From Sipunculus nudus (Eukaryota; Annelida; Sipuncula; Golfingiida; Sipunculidae): a stretch of 64,000 bases of DNA. The position numbers and the translations under genes were made by a program. The notes beneath the pieces are model-generated. The model saw only the letters and a list, made by a program, of their open reading frames with translations. It searched no databases and was not told where the DNA came from. Position 1 is the stretch's first letter, and each line of letters begins with the position of its first letter. Shown here in pieces: positions 11,701 through 22,590 of the stretch. The stretch is taken from contig CM049316.1 of the NCBI GenBank assembly GCA_026874595.1, positions 30,053,339 through 30,117,338 on the forward strand. Direction: 5' to 3'.

Positions 11701-13300
11701 CTGGACGCTGTCATTGGAGTACTATTGTGTTGCCCCTCTGTGTCTTCATGAACCCTGAAAAGTTAATTTCTCCCAGTTTCTTGAAAACACTCAATGGGGC
11801 TACCATTTTGCTTAATCACTAAAATCTGGATGTCACATGTCAAAATTATGGGTGTATTGCTAGTAACTGAAATATAACTTTATTTGCATTTAGTAGATGG
11901 AACCAACTGCAGGCATGTATGTTTGTGTATAATTTGCAGTTGGTTCAGCCTAAATCTGGATTGTTATTCACAGTTCAGCCCAGTCGAAATCTTGATTGGG
12001 CTCTGGTTCAGACCAATTCCCAATTTCGATATAGGTCAGACTTAACTTTGACTTTGACCAAAGTCTGATTGGTCTGGACAAATCCAGATGAGGTTTCTGA
12101 CCAGTTAAAATGTTGACCCCTATTTGTGCAGTTTTAAATGAAAAATGTGCAGTTGTTATTCTGGATTTGTGCAGTTATAAATTGAAAACTTTTATTCTGC
12201 CACAGACTGAAAAATAAGCCCTTTAGTATAAATAATTGTTGGTCACACATTACAAAAGTTATACATAATATTTAATTGGCTCTAGTATGAGTTTGCACAC
12301 ATTGTTATATTTAGGTTACATTTATACCTATATATTTTGTCATATATTCTTGTATAATCCAGTTGTAATCAGGGTTGGGTTCAAATACAATGTGCCAAAT
12401 TCACATACAAATATAAATACGATAGTTAAACCTGTACAAATACAAATTAAGAAGATAAATACAAATACAAATTACCCTTTACTTGCCCTGGTGGTGAAAT
12501 CCAGATAATCATGTTATATGTATGAAGCAGCGGTTTCAGCGGAGGAGGTATTAGACAAATGAAGCGTATAACTGTATTACCACTGTGGAGAGTAGATTTT
12601 TACAGCTGTAGCTCTTGAATCCTCCCACTTTTTGGTCAGGAAAAAAAACAAGTGTTGGATTTCAGATTAACCATTAAGTTCAGTAAGGTCAGAACTGTAC
12701 TTCCTGCGGTACATAAATACAGTGTGATGTCACTAATTACTGTTGATATGTAATAAGGTTTGTAATTAATGCTTTTGCCCCTTAATAGTAGTGTATTATT
12801 TGGTTAATTAAGTACTTGGAAATGAGAACAATAGGGCTGTTAACATTTATTTCAGCCAGTATATATATATGAATTAAGAAACCACTGATTGTGAAAATTA
12901 TTTTCATACTGAGAAAATTGACAATGAGTTTAGGGTATCACATTTATTTGTCCCTTAACTTGCATTCATTAACGTGAATTCATCGAGGGTGGTTCCAGAG
13001 CTGAGGCAAAATATCAGACAAAATCTCATGAGAAACCATATATAGGCTAACAGACATATTTAACTTATATTAATAGAAGCAGCAAGGAACGAATGAAATG
13101 GCCTCTTGTTAGACTGAATTTTATTATTCAGTTTCTAGTAATTTGCCATTCTCTGTGGTGCAGATTATAAGCCAGGAATCCAAAAGTACATGGTGAATTT
13201 TATATATGATACCGTGGCGCTGAAACAATTTTCAAACAAAATTTATGTATATTTATTATTGGTGTGCCGATTAATCAAATCGATTCAGGGCATTCTATAT
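8796..13300. other. No gene seen; minor repeats
   Basis: I see no supported exon. A CAAATAC-rich imperfect repeat lies at about 12361-12480. Open frames here are short and lack splice signals or recognisable domains. Confidence 0.5.
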
Positions 13301-13414
13301 GGTGGTATCAGAGGAGATAAGGAAAATTACAAAAATCGCCTTACGCTATTAATATCTATATATTAATGGCGCAAGGTGATTTTTGTAATTTTCCGTATCT
13401 CCTCTGATACTACC
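13301..13414. repeat. 114-bp near-perfect palindrome
   Basis: The left arm begins GGTGGTATCAGAGGAGATA and the right arm ends TATCTCCTCTGATACTACC. The arms are about 55 bp each with around five mismatches and a short AT loop near 13357. Transcribed, this would be a long hairpin. The right arm and about 55 bp beyond it recur in degenerate form at 15190-15303. Confidence 0.85.
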
Positions 13415-15189
13415 GTACGGTTTGCCATGACTTACATATGCTCAGGGTTTGTCCAAAGAGATTCCACCCACTTTTATTTGCAATATTTGCGTATTACGTG
13501 CATAATTAATAATTTTAATATTTGCTCCCCCGCGGGCGCCTCTTTTCTTTGTGTCTTCGGGCCTGGTAACACAATGGCCACAGAGTGTTTGATGGTGGGA
13601 CAGAGTTTTTCACCGGGGGCCCTATCTGGGCTTTTCTTAAATTTGCGGTGACCGGCCCAAAATAATCCCCATTGGTGATCCCTTCTCAAAAGGCAACCCT
13701 CCGCGCAGCGAAAAGGTCTATTGTGCACAAGGAGATCTCGCGTGAGGAAAATGCTGAAAAGGGGGATCTTTCAAAGAATGAAAATTTTCCGAGCGGTAGT
13801 GAATGCAGGGTAGTGTGTAAAACCCGAACCCCACGGTCCCCGGACCCCATAAACCTATTTCCTCATTTTCCATTATTTATACCAATTAAAACACCACTAT
13901 TGTTGATGTAAGGACAAAGCAAAGTCCCTAAATGTTGCACATTTGTAAATGACCGATTCACTCAAAGATTTATAATTACAAAAATATTTTGATTAAGACG
14001 GACCTCATTTACTTGAATTTGCCCACTGTTCAATTTTGACGGACCCCAGTGACCACCGCTCATATTTTTATTTATGACTGAAAGAGGACAAAAATAGCAC
14101 TCATGTCACACACTAATTATAATATAAATTTTAAATGAAAATATAATAGTGCGGACACAGTGGGGGAGATTTAATTTGAAGTGCACTAACAGTTGAGCGG
14201 ACCTGAGACTGATATATCAGAGCACTTCCACATAACAACAGGTTTCGTGCTACGTTCATAATAACCATGCAATTTTAAAGTTGGCAATAACAAAAGTACC
14301 GAAAGGAATTGTTGATTACTTGCATTTCAAGCAACTACAGGTTCCAAAATAATGATTTTGTAAATGTTTTAAATTATAATACTTTTTAAAACACTACACA
14401 AATGAAATAGATAGCAAATATAAAATTACAGAAATGTAAAAATACAGATACAAACACAATAATAAATCACAAAAGTGTCATGGCTAAACATGATGTCAAA
14501 TTTATGTATGTACTAAAGAAATGGTAAAACAACAAGAAAACAGGATCCGTGTTATCCGTGAGGTCCATGCCCCAGGGTCCGTAAGTGTTTTTTTTTTTAT
14601 CAAATTTTGTTGCAAAACAGACTATTTTTTATGTTTTAACCAAACATAATATAAAATATGTCTTTAGATACGATTATGCTAAAATATCTGGACAAATTAC
14701 CATGAGAGTTTAAGAATTACAAATTTTTCTTGGGTTCCGGGATCGGGAGTGGGATCCGGGTTTAACACACTGCCTGAGCTGTGACTGTCTCACTGGAAAA
14801 CATTGGCTCAGTTTTCAAACAGAAAGGAGTGCATGATATTTAAAAATATATACAGCCATTAAATGAACCACATAATATAATGCTACCACAAACTTTTTGT
14901 GCTGCAGGATTGCCCGACCATGTGAGTGCTCAGTTTTTGTGCGTTATAACTGGAATGCAATTATTGAGATCACGTCCCAGCGCTGTACTGTACTACCATG
15001 CAAGATAACAGGTTCCTTTACTGGCGGATTCACGGGCGCGGAGGGCAACTTTAAATGGCGATGTTCAGCATAATATATATTTTCATATAAAAATGATTTT
15101 ATTTAACATATCAAATTCTTAGAAAATTCTCTGGCCAACCTCTCGACTTCATTTAGAGTTTTATGCATAACACGATGCATATAATGGAT
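13415..15189. other. No gene seen
   Basis: Anonymous sequence. The first 55 bp (to about 13468) is repeated near 15250-15303. No coding exon was recognised. Confidence 0.5.
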
Positions 15190-15303
15190 CTGTATATATT
15201 AATAGTTAACTTGATTTGTGTGAATTTACATGTCTCCTCTGACACTACGGTTTGCCTTGATTTTTGACATACATATGCTCCAGGTTTGTCAGAAGATATT
15301 CCA
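15190..15303 (+). repeat. Diverged copy of palindrome right half
   Basis: It aligns with 13354-13468. Shared blocks include CTCCTCTGA-ACTAC, CGGTTTGCC and ACATATGCTC-AGG-TTTGTC. It leads directly into a 104-codon open frame. Confidence 0.6.
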
Positions 15304-15600
15304 CCATTTGGACAAGAACATATTCGTCCAGGTCATTCAGACTCCAACACAAGGTTAACTCAGAGACAGAACACTTATACAAAATGTCGGATTCAAAGAG
15401 ACAGTAACATTGTACACCCAAGACATAAAACTATGACAGACTATTTGACATCAGAACTAAATGCTCGCCCAAAACCGTGCGTAGCACGGGTAATTGCTAG
15501 TATAGATTATGTATGCACATGCAAAGAATTTAATCCTGTCAGAGATATACGAACACAAAGTAACAAGCAACATCAAAATGGAACCTTGCGGTGCCAATAA
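15286..15600 (+). CDS. Orphan open frame, 104 codons, unknown
   Basis: An open frame of 104 codons that begins in a repeated segment. It is polar, with many Thr, Arg and Gln residues and two cysteines in a C-x-C arrangement (around residues 78-80). I recognise no domain, signal peptide or membrane segment. Its length is somewhat unusual for this AT-rich DNA, so it could be a remnant of a transposon protein or an exon, but it may be chance. No function is proposed. Confidence 0.2.
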   Translation: MSEDIPPFGQEHIRPGHSDSNTRLTQRQNTYTKCRIQRDSNIVHPRHKTMTDYLTSELNARPKPCVARVIASIDYVCTCKEFNPVRDIRTQSNKQHQNGTLRCQ

Positions 15601-15889
15601 TCGTCCGACCACAAGTTGACCTTGGATGCAGTTGGATTGATGGTTTCATTATGAATACTGGTGTAAATGTCAGACTATTTACTGGGGCCAGTATTTTAGG
15701 TAGTAGTATACAGCAGATTTCAAGGTAATCTAGAAAGTACATTAAATAATCGATCATCGGTTGTTATTATTTTTCAATCATCGATTATGATTTTAAAACC
15801 CATTCCTGCCACTAATACTCATGATCAACATGCAGTTGTGTTATTTGGTTAATTCTTGCTATGTAAGGTATAGTATATGCAGTGATGTG

Positions 15890-16020
15890 GTTGAGTCCAC
15901 ACCATATGAGTCCGAGTGCAAGTCTGAATCCAGGTTACTCATGTACAAGTCTGAGTCCCTGAGATCTGAGTCCACCTTCTTTGAGTCTGAGTCATTTGGA
16001 AAAAGAGTCCTTTCCAAGTC
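15890..16020 (+). repeat. GAGTCYRAGTC minisatellite-like repeat
   Basis: Short imperfect units around AAGTCTGAGTCC recur about eight times. Translated in one frame they give Ser/Glu-rich peptide, which I treat as an artefact of the repeat. Confidence 0.65.
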
Positions 16021-16094
16021 CAACAAATATTCTTAAAAAGCAATCTAAAATGGAAAATTCAGATTATCATGTATAACTTTTTAAAGTGATTGGT

Positions 16095-16400
16095 ACCTAT
16101 AAGGGCTCCCATCTCTATCGAATTGCAGTCCTGTTGGAATTCCGATATGGCCACCAGAGCACTATCGTTAATTTTCTTTCATAACCGATATCTCAAGAAC
16201 ATGCTTGATCTTTCTCAAATTCACTAGGATTATTGGTGCCTATGAGGGCTTCTGACCTATTGAAAACAGACTTGCTCAAAATTATATGTGGCCAACAGAT
16301 TACAATCGCTGATTTTCTATTGCACGCATTATTTCAGACATATCTTCTTTAATATTATTTGAACCAGTAGGAATTTTTGCCTCATGCATAAACCCTGATA
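16095..16400 (+). repeat. ATATGGCCACCAG repeat, copy 1
   Basis: It contains two related sub-units with the motifs AATTCCGATATGGCCACCAG and ATATCTCAAGAACA. These recur at 27640-27960. It is a dispersed non-coding repeat of unknown class. Confidence 0.6.
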
Positions 16401-16811
16401 AAAACCTGTTTCAGTTTGTCATATTTTTCAACTTTTACTTAATTTTTTTTCACTCATATGTAAACTAGTCCAGCACTAGCAGAAATGCGGGGCCCTCTGA
16501 GGACCATTGTCCGACCACATCTAGTTTATGTTATCAGCCATTTGATCACAAAAATACAAAGGTATATTTACCAGTACTTCCAAGAATTCGTGCCATTTCT
16601 TCAAAACTGCAGATTTTCATGCCTCTGTTTTTGTTATGATCAGACTTTGTGTCATAAAGACACATGTATGATTGGTACAAATTCAAAAGATCCTCGTTTT
16701 TTTTGCTTTGTCCATTTCTTGAAACTAGTTTTTGATGACCTCAGCTACCCCAGTGCTGTGACCTAAACTCCTGCAATTCTGTTGGCTCACATTGAATGAG
16801 ACTTGACACCA

Positions 16812-16912
16812 TGCAACATGTTGCATGAAAATAGAACCTGTTCTGTTTCTTGAAACATGTTGCAGAGCACTGCAACATACTGTGCAACATGTGTGTTCTG
16901 CAACATGTTGCG
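16812..16912. repeat. GCAACATGTTGC palindrome cluster
   Basis: The palindrome GCAACATGTTGC and close variants occur about five times in 100 bp. It could be the end of a transposon with subterminal palindromes; no partner end was found. Confidence 0.6.
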
Positions 16913-16919
16913 CAAGCAA

Positions 16920-17621
16920 TTCCCTAGTGTATGGCTGGCTTAAGTGAAAGGAATTATAAAATCACATTCGATGATTGAAAAAATAAAAACAACCGATGAT
17001 GGATCATTCATTGGCTATTTTATGCACCCTTATATTGCCTTGATATCTGTGTTCTTAAAATATTGACTTAGTAAATTAAAGAGGCCCCATCGAGGGCTTT
17101 GCACTTGGGACTCAGATTTAAGCTAGTGTCCTGTACTCTCGAAAAAAGATCCATTGGGACATCATACCTACATGTTCTAATTGTATGAAAGTTGTAAACC
17201 GGCTGAATAATGCATGGTCTGAAATGCCTGTTTTGTCCTACATGGCTTGTTGTTGTTTTCGGAAGCATATCCTAACCCAGTTTGAAAATGACAAAATAGA
17301 TGTTAAAAATGGTAAAGTTTATGGTAAATGCCGATTTTATTGTCTTATACCTGGTTCTGTTTTAGCATGCAAGTTGCATAGTCACAACAAAAATGTCAGA
17401 TACATGGTTTTCTAGCGGAGTTAAATAAAATAAGACACTGAGGTATGATTAATTCTTACCAGAAGTGGAGATTGATCTTTTAAGTACATAACGCTAAAAG
17501 GTAATAGAAATGGTTGGGTTGTTGAGACTTGTGTTACATGCTGTTTGCTATATTGAACCAATCTTACTTATATCTCTGATAGAATTAGAATATTCTTATC
17601 TTGATAAGGCAAAAAAATAAA
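16920..17621. other. No gene seen
   Basis: Anonymous AT-rich sequence with no supported exon. Confidence 0.5.
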
Positions 17622-17900
17622 AGGTATGGTTCTCAGGCACTGCGCACATCTATTTTAAACCCCTGCATCAAAAATTTTTATTTTGATTTTCAATAGAAAC
17701 TTAACAAATTTTTTTCTAGAAGATAAAATAATACAATTTTGATAAGATTTTCTTTGTTATGTAGTGCTTTTACCTGTTTAGCAAAAAAAAATTCTGTTAT
17801 TATTATGCTTTTCCCTGATCATATGACCTTTTTTTGAAACATACAAAAAAAAGGGTTGAAAAATTTGCCGCCCCACACTGACTTCTGAAAAAAGAGTCCC
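17622..17900. mobile_element. AGGTATGG-type MITE, degenerate copy
   Basis: The left terminal repeat AGGTATGGTTCTCAGGCA is intact. The body matches the reverse complement of the complete copy at 39142-39458, including the AAGATAAAATAATAC and GATCATATGAC blocks. The right terminus has decayed. Confidence 0.65.
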
Positions 17901-19827
17901 AAACTTTTTTTTTTTTTGCCTAATATGACTTCTTTTGATACGTTATCATTTAATGATCAATTTTACAAAAAGGCAATTGGTCAAATTAGTGAGTGAAAGA
18001 AAACAACCAATCATAGATATATCAATTAATTTGCAGACCACTAGTATGCATATATTATTTGCACTGCCACATGACATAGGTTTGCAAAAAAAAAAAAATA
18101 TTTAAAAAATTGCACTGACACATAAATTTAATAATTTGAAATGTTGACGCATTTAGCCACTTGCATATATTTTTCAAGTGACAAATAGTACAAATGTACA
18201 ATTTTATCTAATGCAAAATTATGAGTCAAACCACAGATTTACAATGCCCACAATATTTCAAGAGTTTTCACAGAATTGGTTCATCCAAACAAGCCATCAT
18301 TATTGATTGGTTTGCTGATAATTACCTCTGTTGCCGTATAATGAATACTATTTTTATTCTCTTGTTTAATATTGATTGCCTGCAGGCTCCCACACAAAAC
18401 ACCACTTCCTTGAATGAGTAACACAATGATATCCGGATACATTTTGAAAAGCAATATCTCCCCCTCCCTGTTTGTGTGACTGTTTTTTAACCTGAGCATG
18501 ACTAGCTAATACTGCCGTGGTAAGTTATAAGAATATAATTTATGAAAAAAACAATGGGGGACTTTAACAGGATTTTTAGCACACAAGCTGGTTGTATTAT
18601 AGTGGTGTTTGAGCCTGGATCTCATTAGTGTCCCCTCATCAAAGCACAAGCATGTTTAAGCAGATCCTGTTCTGGTTTTCGGCTGGCTGTGAACTGGAAC
18701 AGGCGGGGGGGAGAAATGTTCATATTGATTTATTACCATTTTCAGCTACCATTTAAACATTAGGTTATACTGATATATGGAATAATTATTGACGTATCTT
18801 TTATTGCTGATTTACAATGCTATACATTGTATCTTTATTATATTTGACAGTGATGGCACTCAACCTTTTTCTTGCATCTCCATGAAAGAGCCCACTTTTT
18901 GCCTTGAAATTTGCAAATATTTTTCACATGTACAAACAAACAGTAGCTAAACTGTGCAGGAATTTGTAATTAACTTTGTAATACTTGAGCACTTCTTTGC
19001 CGTGTATTGTGTGATGTGGTGTATGTCTGTGGCATAACCCAGAACGCCCAATGTTGCGTCTGTGAGGCTATTCTCTGAATAGCTGTGATGTCACATGAAT
19101 GCTTTTCTCTGAATAGCCATGACGTTAAGTGAATGGAAAAAGATATATGTCCTTCAAACTACTCTTACATCTATGCTTGCCAACTGGGCATGGTGGCGGC
19201 TGGATTGGCGTCTTGCTTGGCTTGGTGACATCTTTGTAGTCAAATTTTTCAAAATTTTGCCTAGGGATCGCCCAGGTTATGGGTCCTGGAACCTACCAAC
19301 TAGAGCGCTTAGAGGACTTAATACATCTGCAGTCAGTCTGTGATATTTATTCATCAAGTAAATGTTGGACATGAACAGTTTGTTTGATCAGGCAGAGGAA
19401 AATCACCTTTGGTACTTTCTATAATTGATGTGAAGTCCATAGCTAACCCTACCACCCCTGTGTCGTTCAGATCCTGGTTGTAGTGTTGATTTATACTTAG
19501 CTGGTTTCTGACTGCCTGAAGATGTTAAGCTCATTGATCGCTCTAGGCTGAGGGAAGGTGCTCCTTTAGCGAAGAGTTATGAAATTTTTGCCAAGCCTAT
19601 AGTCTTGATGCCACACAAGCCAAGCCAGGAACCGCAAGACCGCGGAGAGAGACAGAGGGAGAGTGAGCCACAGCTCCACACCCACAAAATAATATCAACA
19701 TCACCATAGCTGGTTCCACACAGATTGAGATGTACACAGATGAGAATTATGTCAGGATTCTAGTTTGGGTTCTAGTCTGTTGTAAAAAAAATAAAAAACA
19801 ACAACAGAAGGTACCATTCAAATATCA
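17901..19827. other. No gene seen
   Basis: Anonymous AT-rich sequence. I see no supported exon and no recognisable domain in its short open frames. Confidence 0.5.
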
Positions 19828-20268
19828 GGACTTTATATTTATGGTTAACTGCTTGCCTTTGGCTAGTAAATATATCCAGAAAATGGTGATACGGCTAGTA
19901 AAAGGGGGGATCTACTTGCCCCGTTGGGCAAGTGGGTCCAACATGTACCTTTACACAAAGACCTTAGTCTTAGCTATCTTATGTTATCCATTGTCTTTCT
20001 CAGAGGACTGAAATAATTTTGTAATACCGCTATCTTAAATTATCTGTATGTTTATCTTTGCAAATGATTAAGAGAAATATTATTAACAAACAAACATTTT
20101 AACATGTTTATTGTTGCAAGATAATCATGTAAAACACTTTTTGTGTCTTCTGGTAGTATCGAGTTTTGTCAATCAAGTGAAAATTTGTGTAGGGCAAGTA
20201 AAAAACAAGAATTTAATATTGGCCCTACAAGGCACATACTTTCAAAAGTTAATGTCCAGCCTTGAACT
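19828..20268 (+). mobile_element. CAGGG/ACATTAA-type element, degenerate copy
   Basis: The left part (GGTTAACTGCTTGCC), the internal ACTTGCCCCGTTGGGCAAGTG and the right end TTAATGTCCAGCCTTG match the better-preserved element at 31204-31473. No coding capacity. Confidence 0.5.
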
Positions 20269-20549
20269 CAAGCATCAGTTTGATACTCAGTGATTGTAAT
20301 ATTTGTGTACTTCCTACTTGTAAACTGATACTTTATGACAGATGGCATAGTCAATATGGGTGTACTTAACAAACCCTTGGTGTTTCATACATAACATGAA
20401 GTCACTAATGTTGACTTGTTAGCTGCCACAGCATTTTACTAATCATTGTTACTATAGCTTGTTATTGCCACAAAACCATTGTTATCACAATTTATATAGT
20501 CCACTGATAAACAAATTTGACAAACTTAGCCCATGTTTTTTGTATGCAT

Positions 20550-21180
20550 TTACTTCCTTATTAGTACGCTCCCGAGGCAGCGGAAATCTTGCGCTTCTAA
20601 AGAACCAACTGATTTTCATGCCAGTTTACGATATATTTAGACACCAGATGGTGGTTTGTTGTCCGCTGAAAAAAACGTGCGTATGATGTGACAAGCAGCC
20701 AACCAGATGCCAATAAACAAACACTCAACAGGCATCCTGGCTCCGCCCATAGGTGCGCTTCAAGCACTGCTTGATGACAGTTTATGGTCGAATTTTAATT
20801 GCTCCCTCTGTATTCTCGCATCATTGACCGATTCGATTATGAAATTATGACTGTGTTAGCGTAGCCATGTATCTGTTGTCTGCAGAACTGAAACCAGCCA
20901 GCGAGGTGTGCACGCAGCCTTTGTTGTTATGTTTCGTTTGAATTACACCTCACCGGCCTGGCATCCTATGTGCCCAAGGCCCTGAGCAAACCACGTCTAG
21001 GGCAATTCTCTCTGAGCTTGTGGCCTGTTCAGACAGTTACTGGGGCGATGAGCTGTCACTCAAAACGAAAGGAACATGATTGGCTCCGTGTATTCCTCGC
21101 TTGGCTGCGTCTTCCAGCACAAGGTCTCATCTGATTGGACAAAAATACAGTTCTCCCCTCTGGTGTAGCAATTAAGGATA
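20550..21180. promoter_or_regulatory. Relatively GC- and CpG-rich unique segment, possible promoter
   Basis: Compared with its surroundings this segment is less AT-rich and contains more CpG. It holds CCAAT-type motifs (GCCAAT near 20710, GATTGG near 21080 and 21136) and a CCGCCC box near 20744. I could not match it to a repeat or to an exon. It may be a start site for an unseen transcript; this is weak inference. Confidence 0.25.
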
Positions 21181-21516
21181 CAAGGTCATAACAAACAGCA
21201 CTTATGATATAGAAAGTAGGCCTATAGTTAAAACAATATTTAATATTTATTTAGCAAACTTACTTGAAATATATGCTCTCAAAATATATTCAGTATCAGG
21301 TAAATGTTTATCTGCATCATTGTGAAAACACTTAATTTGTATTCACTTTGGAGTTTTGTTTAACCTTAAATATAATTTCACAGGATATATACCATTATAT
21401 CTGATAAGTTGTAACAAATTAAATATTAGTCTAATCTTGATAACTGTTCGCTTTTTCATCTACCAAACTGCAAATACATTCACCTTCTTCAGATTTGCTG
21501 ATCTCAGAAATAGAGT

Positions 21517-22018
21517 TTAAAGTGACATAATCAGGAGCTAAATTATGCCTATTCTTTCACACTATCAGTTCAGTTTTACTTTATACAAATGTTTCCCAGC
21601 AAAACCATCCCACCACAAGGTCTAATTTCCTTGCATACGGCAGTTTAACACCATGTTATGGCTCTGCCTGTTTGTAAACAGAGTCAGTTAACTATAACAA
21701 GGCCACATGACAGGAGGTCCGATGAACAGGGGCAACACGCAGTTTTTCAGCCTGAAGATACATGTATTAATTTTTTTTTGGGGCCAAGTCACTCAGGGCA
21801 TCTCCTGATTTACACATGTTTTGGCTGAGCGATGCACACAGCCCCATGCGCTGTGTTTATGTTTATAGTTGTCATCATGCCCGGTCCACTGTTTTTAACA
21901 TTAGTTTATTGGAGAAAGCAGTTTCAGGGCAATATTTTGGCAGATACAGATTTATTTTTAAAGGGAAGAAGCTATTTTTCGTGTTAACTCAACAATTTTG
22001 CCGCCTGGACCCCTTTAG
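21517..22018 (-). mobile_element. TTAAAGGG-type MITE, inverted copy 2
   Basis: It begins TTAAAGTGACATAATCAGG and ends GGACCCCTTTA. This is the reverse orientation of the copies at 4612-5153 and 36505-37002. Internal landmarks include CAGTTCAGTTTTACTTTAT, AACAGTTCTGCC-like and GGTCCACTGTTTTTAAC blocks. Non-coding. Confidence 0.7.
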
Positions 22019-22040
22019 ATTTTTACCTTCAAGGTAAACT

Positions 22041-22074
22041 TCAGCTGAGCACAGTGACCCATAGGTCCCTTGTT
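22041..22074 (+). mobile_element. Family A tail fragment
   Basis: The sequence TCAGCTGAGCACAGTGACCC followed by ATAGGTCCCTTGTTT is the conserved 3' end of the long hairpin-led repeat. No matching head was found upstream, so it is a 5'-truncated copy or its body has been replaced. Confidence 0.7.
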
Positions 22075-22076
22075 TT

Positions 22077-22590
22077 AATACAAATTTATAAAACTTGTAA
22101 ATAAAAAAAATTAATCACATAAAAACTATTTTAATGGAAAAAGTGGATATGCTTAAATAATATATAAACTTAAATGTTTTATTTCCTTGAATGTGAAATA
22201 AAGGTATTAGTCCAGACGTAGGAATCCAAAATTCGGCATAATGTTAGATGTCCCCATGATCTCCTACCAAGCCGAAAACTAGGTCCTTGCAACTTCGTTC
22301 CGTTTTAAAGAAAAACCTCAATTTTTTTATTTAAAACCTATTTTCACACTTCAGGACTGCCTAAATCCCTAATATCAAAACCACTTATCTGTTTTTCCTC
22401 ATATTTACCATAAATATTCCTCTATATAGTTCCTATGTACATGCCAGAAATTATGTCTGTATTATTTAATTTATAAAAGTTATGGGCCCAAACATAATGC
22501 ATTTTGTAAAAAATCAGGAAAGATATTTGATCACTTAACACAAAAAACGTTAAAGCTATGGACCTTTTTTCCAGTAATATAACTTTAACT
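22077..22590 (+). mobile_element. Family A body, interrupted by an insertion
   Basis: It matches the interior of other copies: 22080-22220 with 34120-34260, and 22225-22590 with 32945-33320. It breaks off at AACTTTAACT and resumes at about 25086 after a 2.5-kb insertion. Confidence 0.65.

Noticed and set aside
13474-13911. Open frames on both strands
   Set aside because: Both are short, overlap each other, have no domain and lack splice signals; probably chance in a locally GC-richer stretch.
15890-16036. Ser/Glu-rich peptide frame
   Set aside because: A by-product of the GAGTC minisatellite-like repeat.
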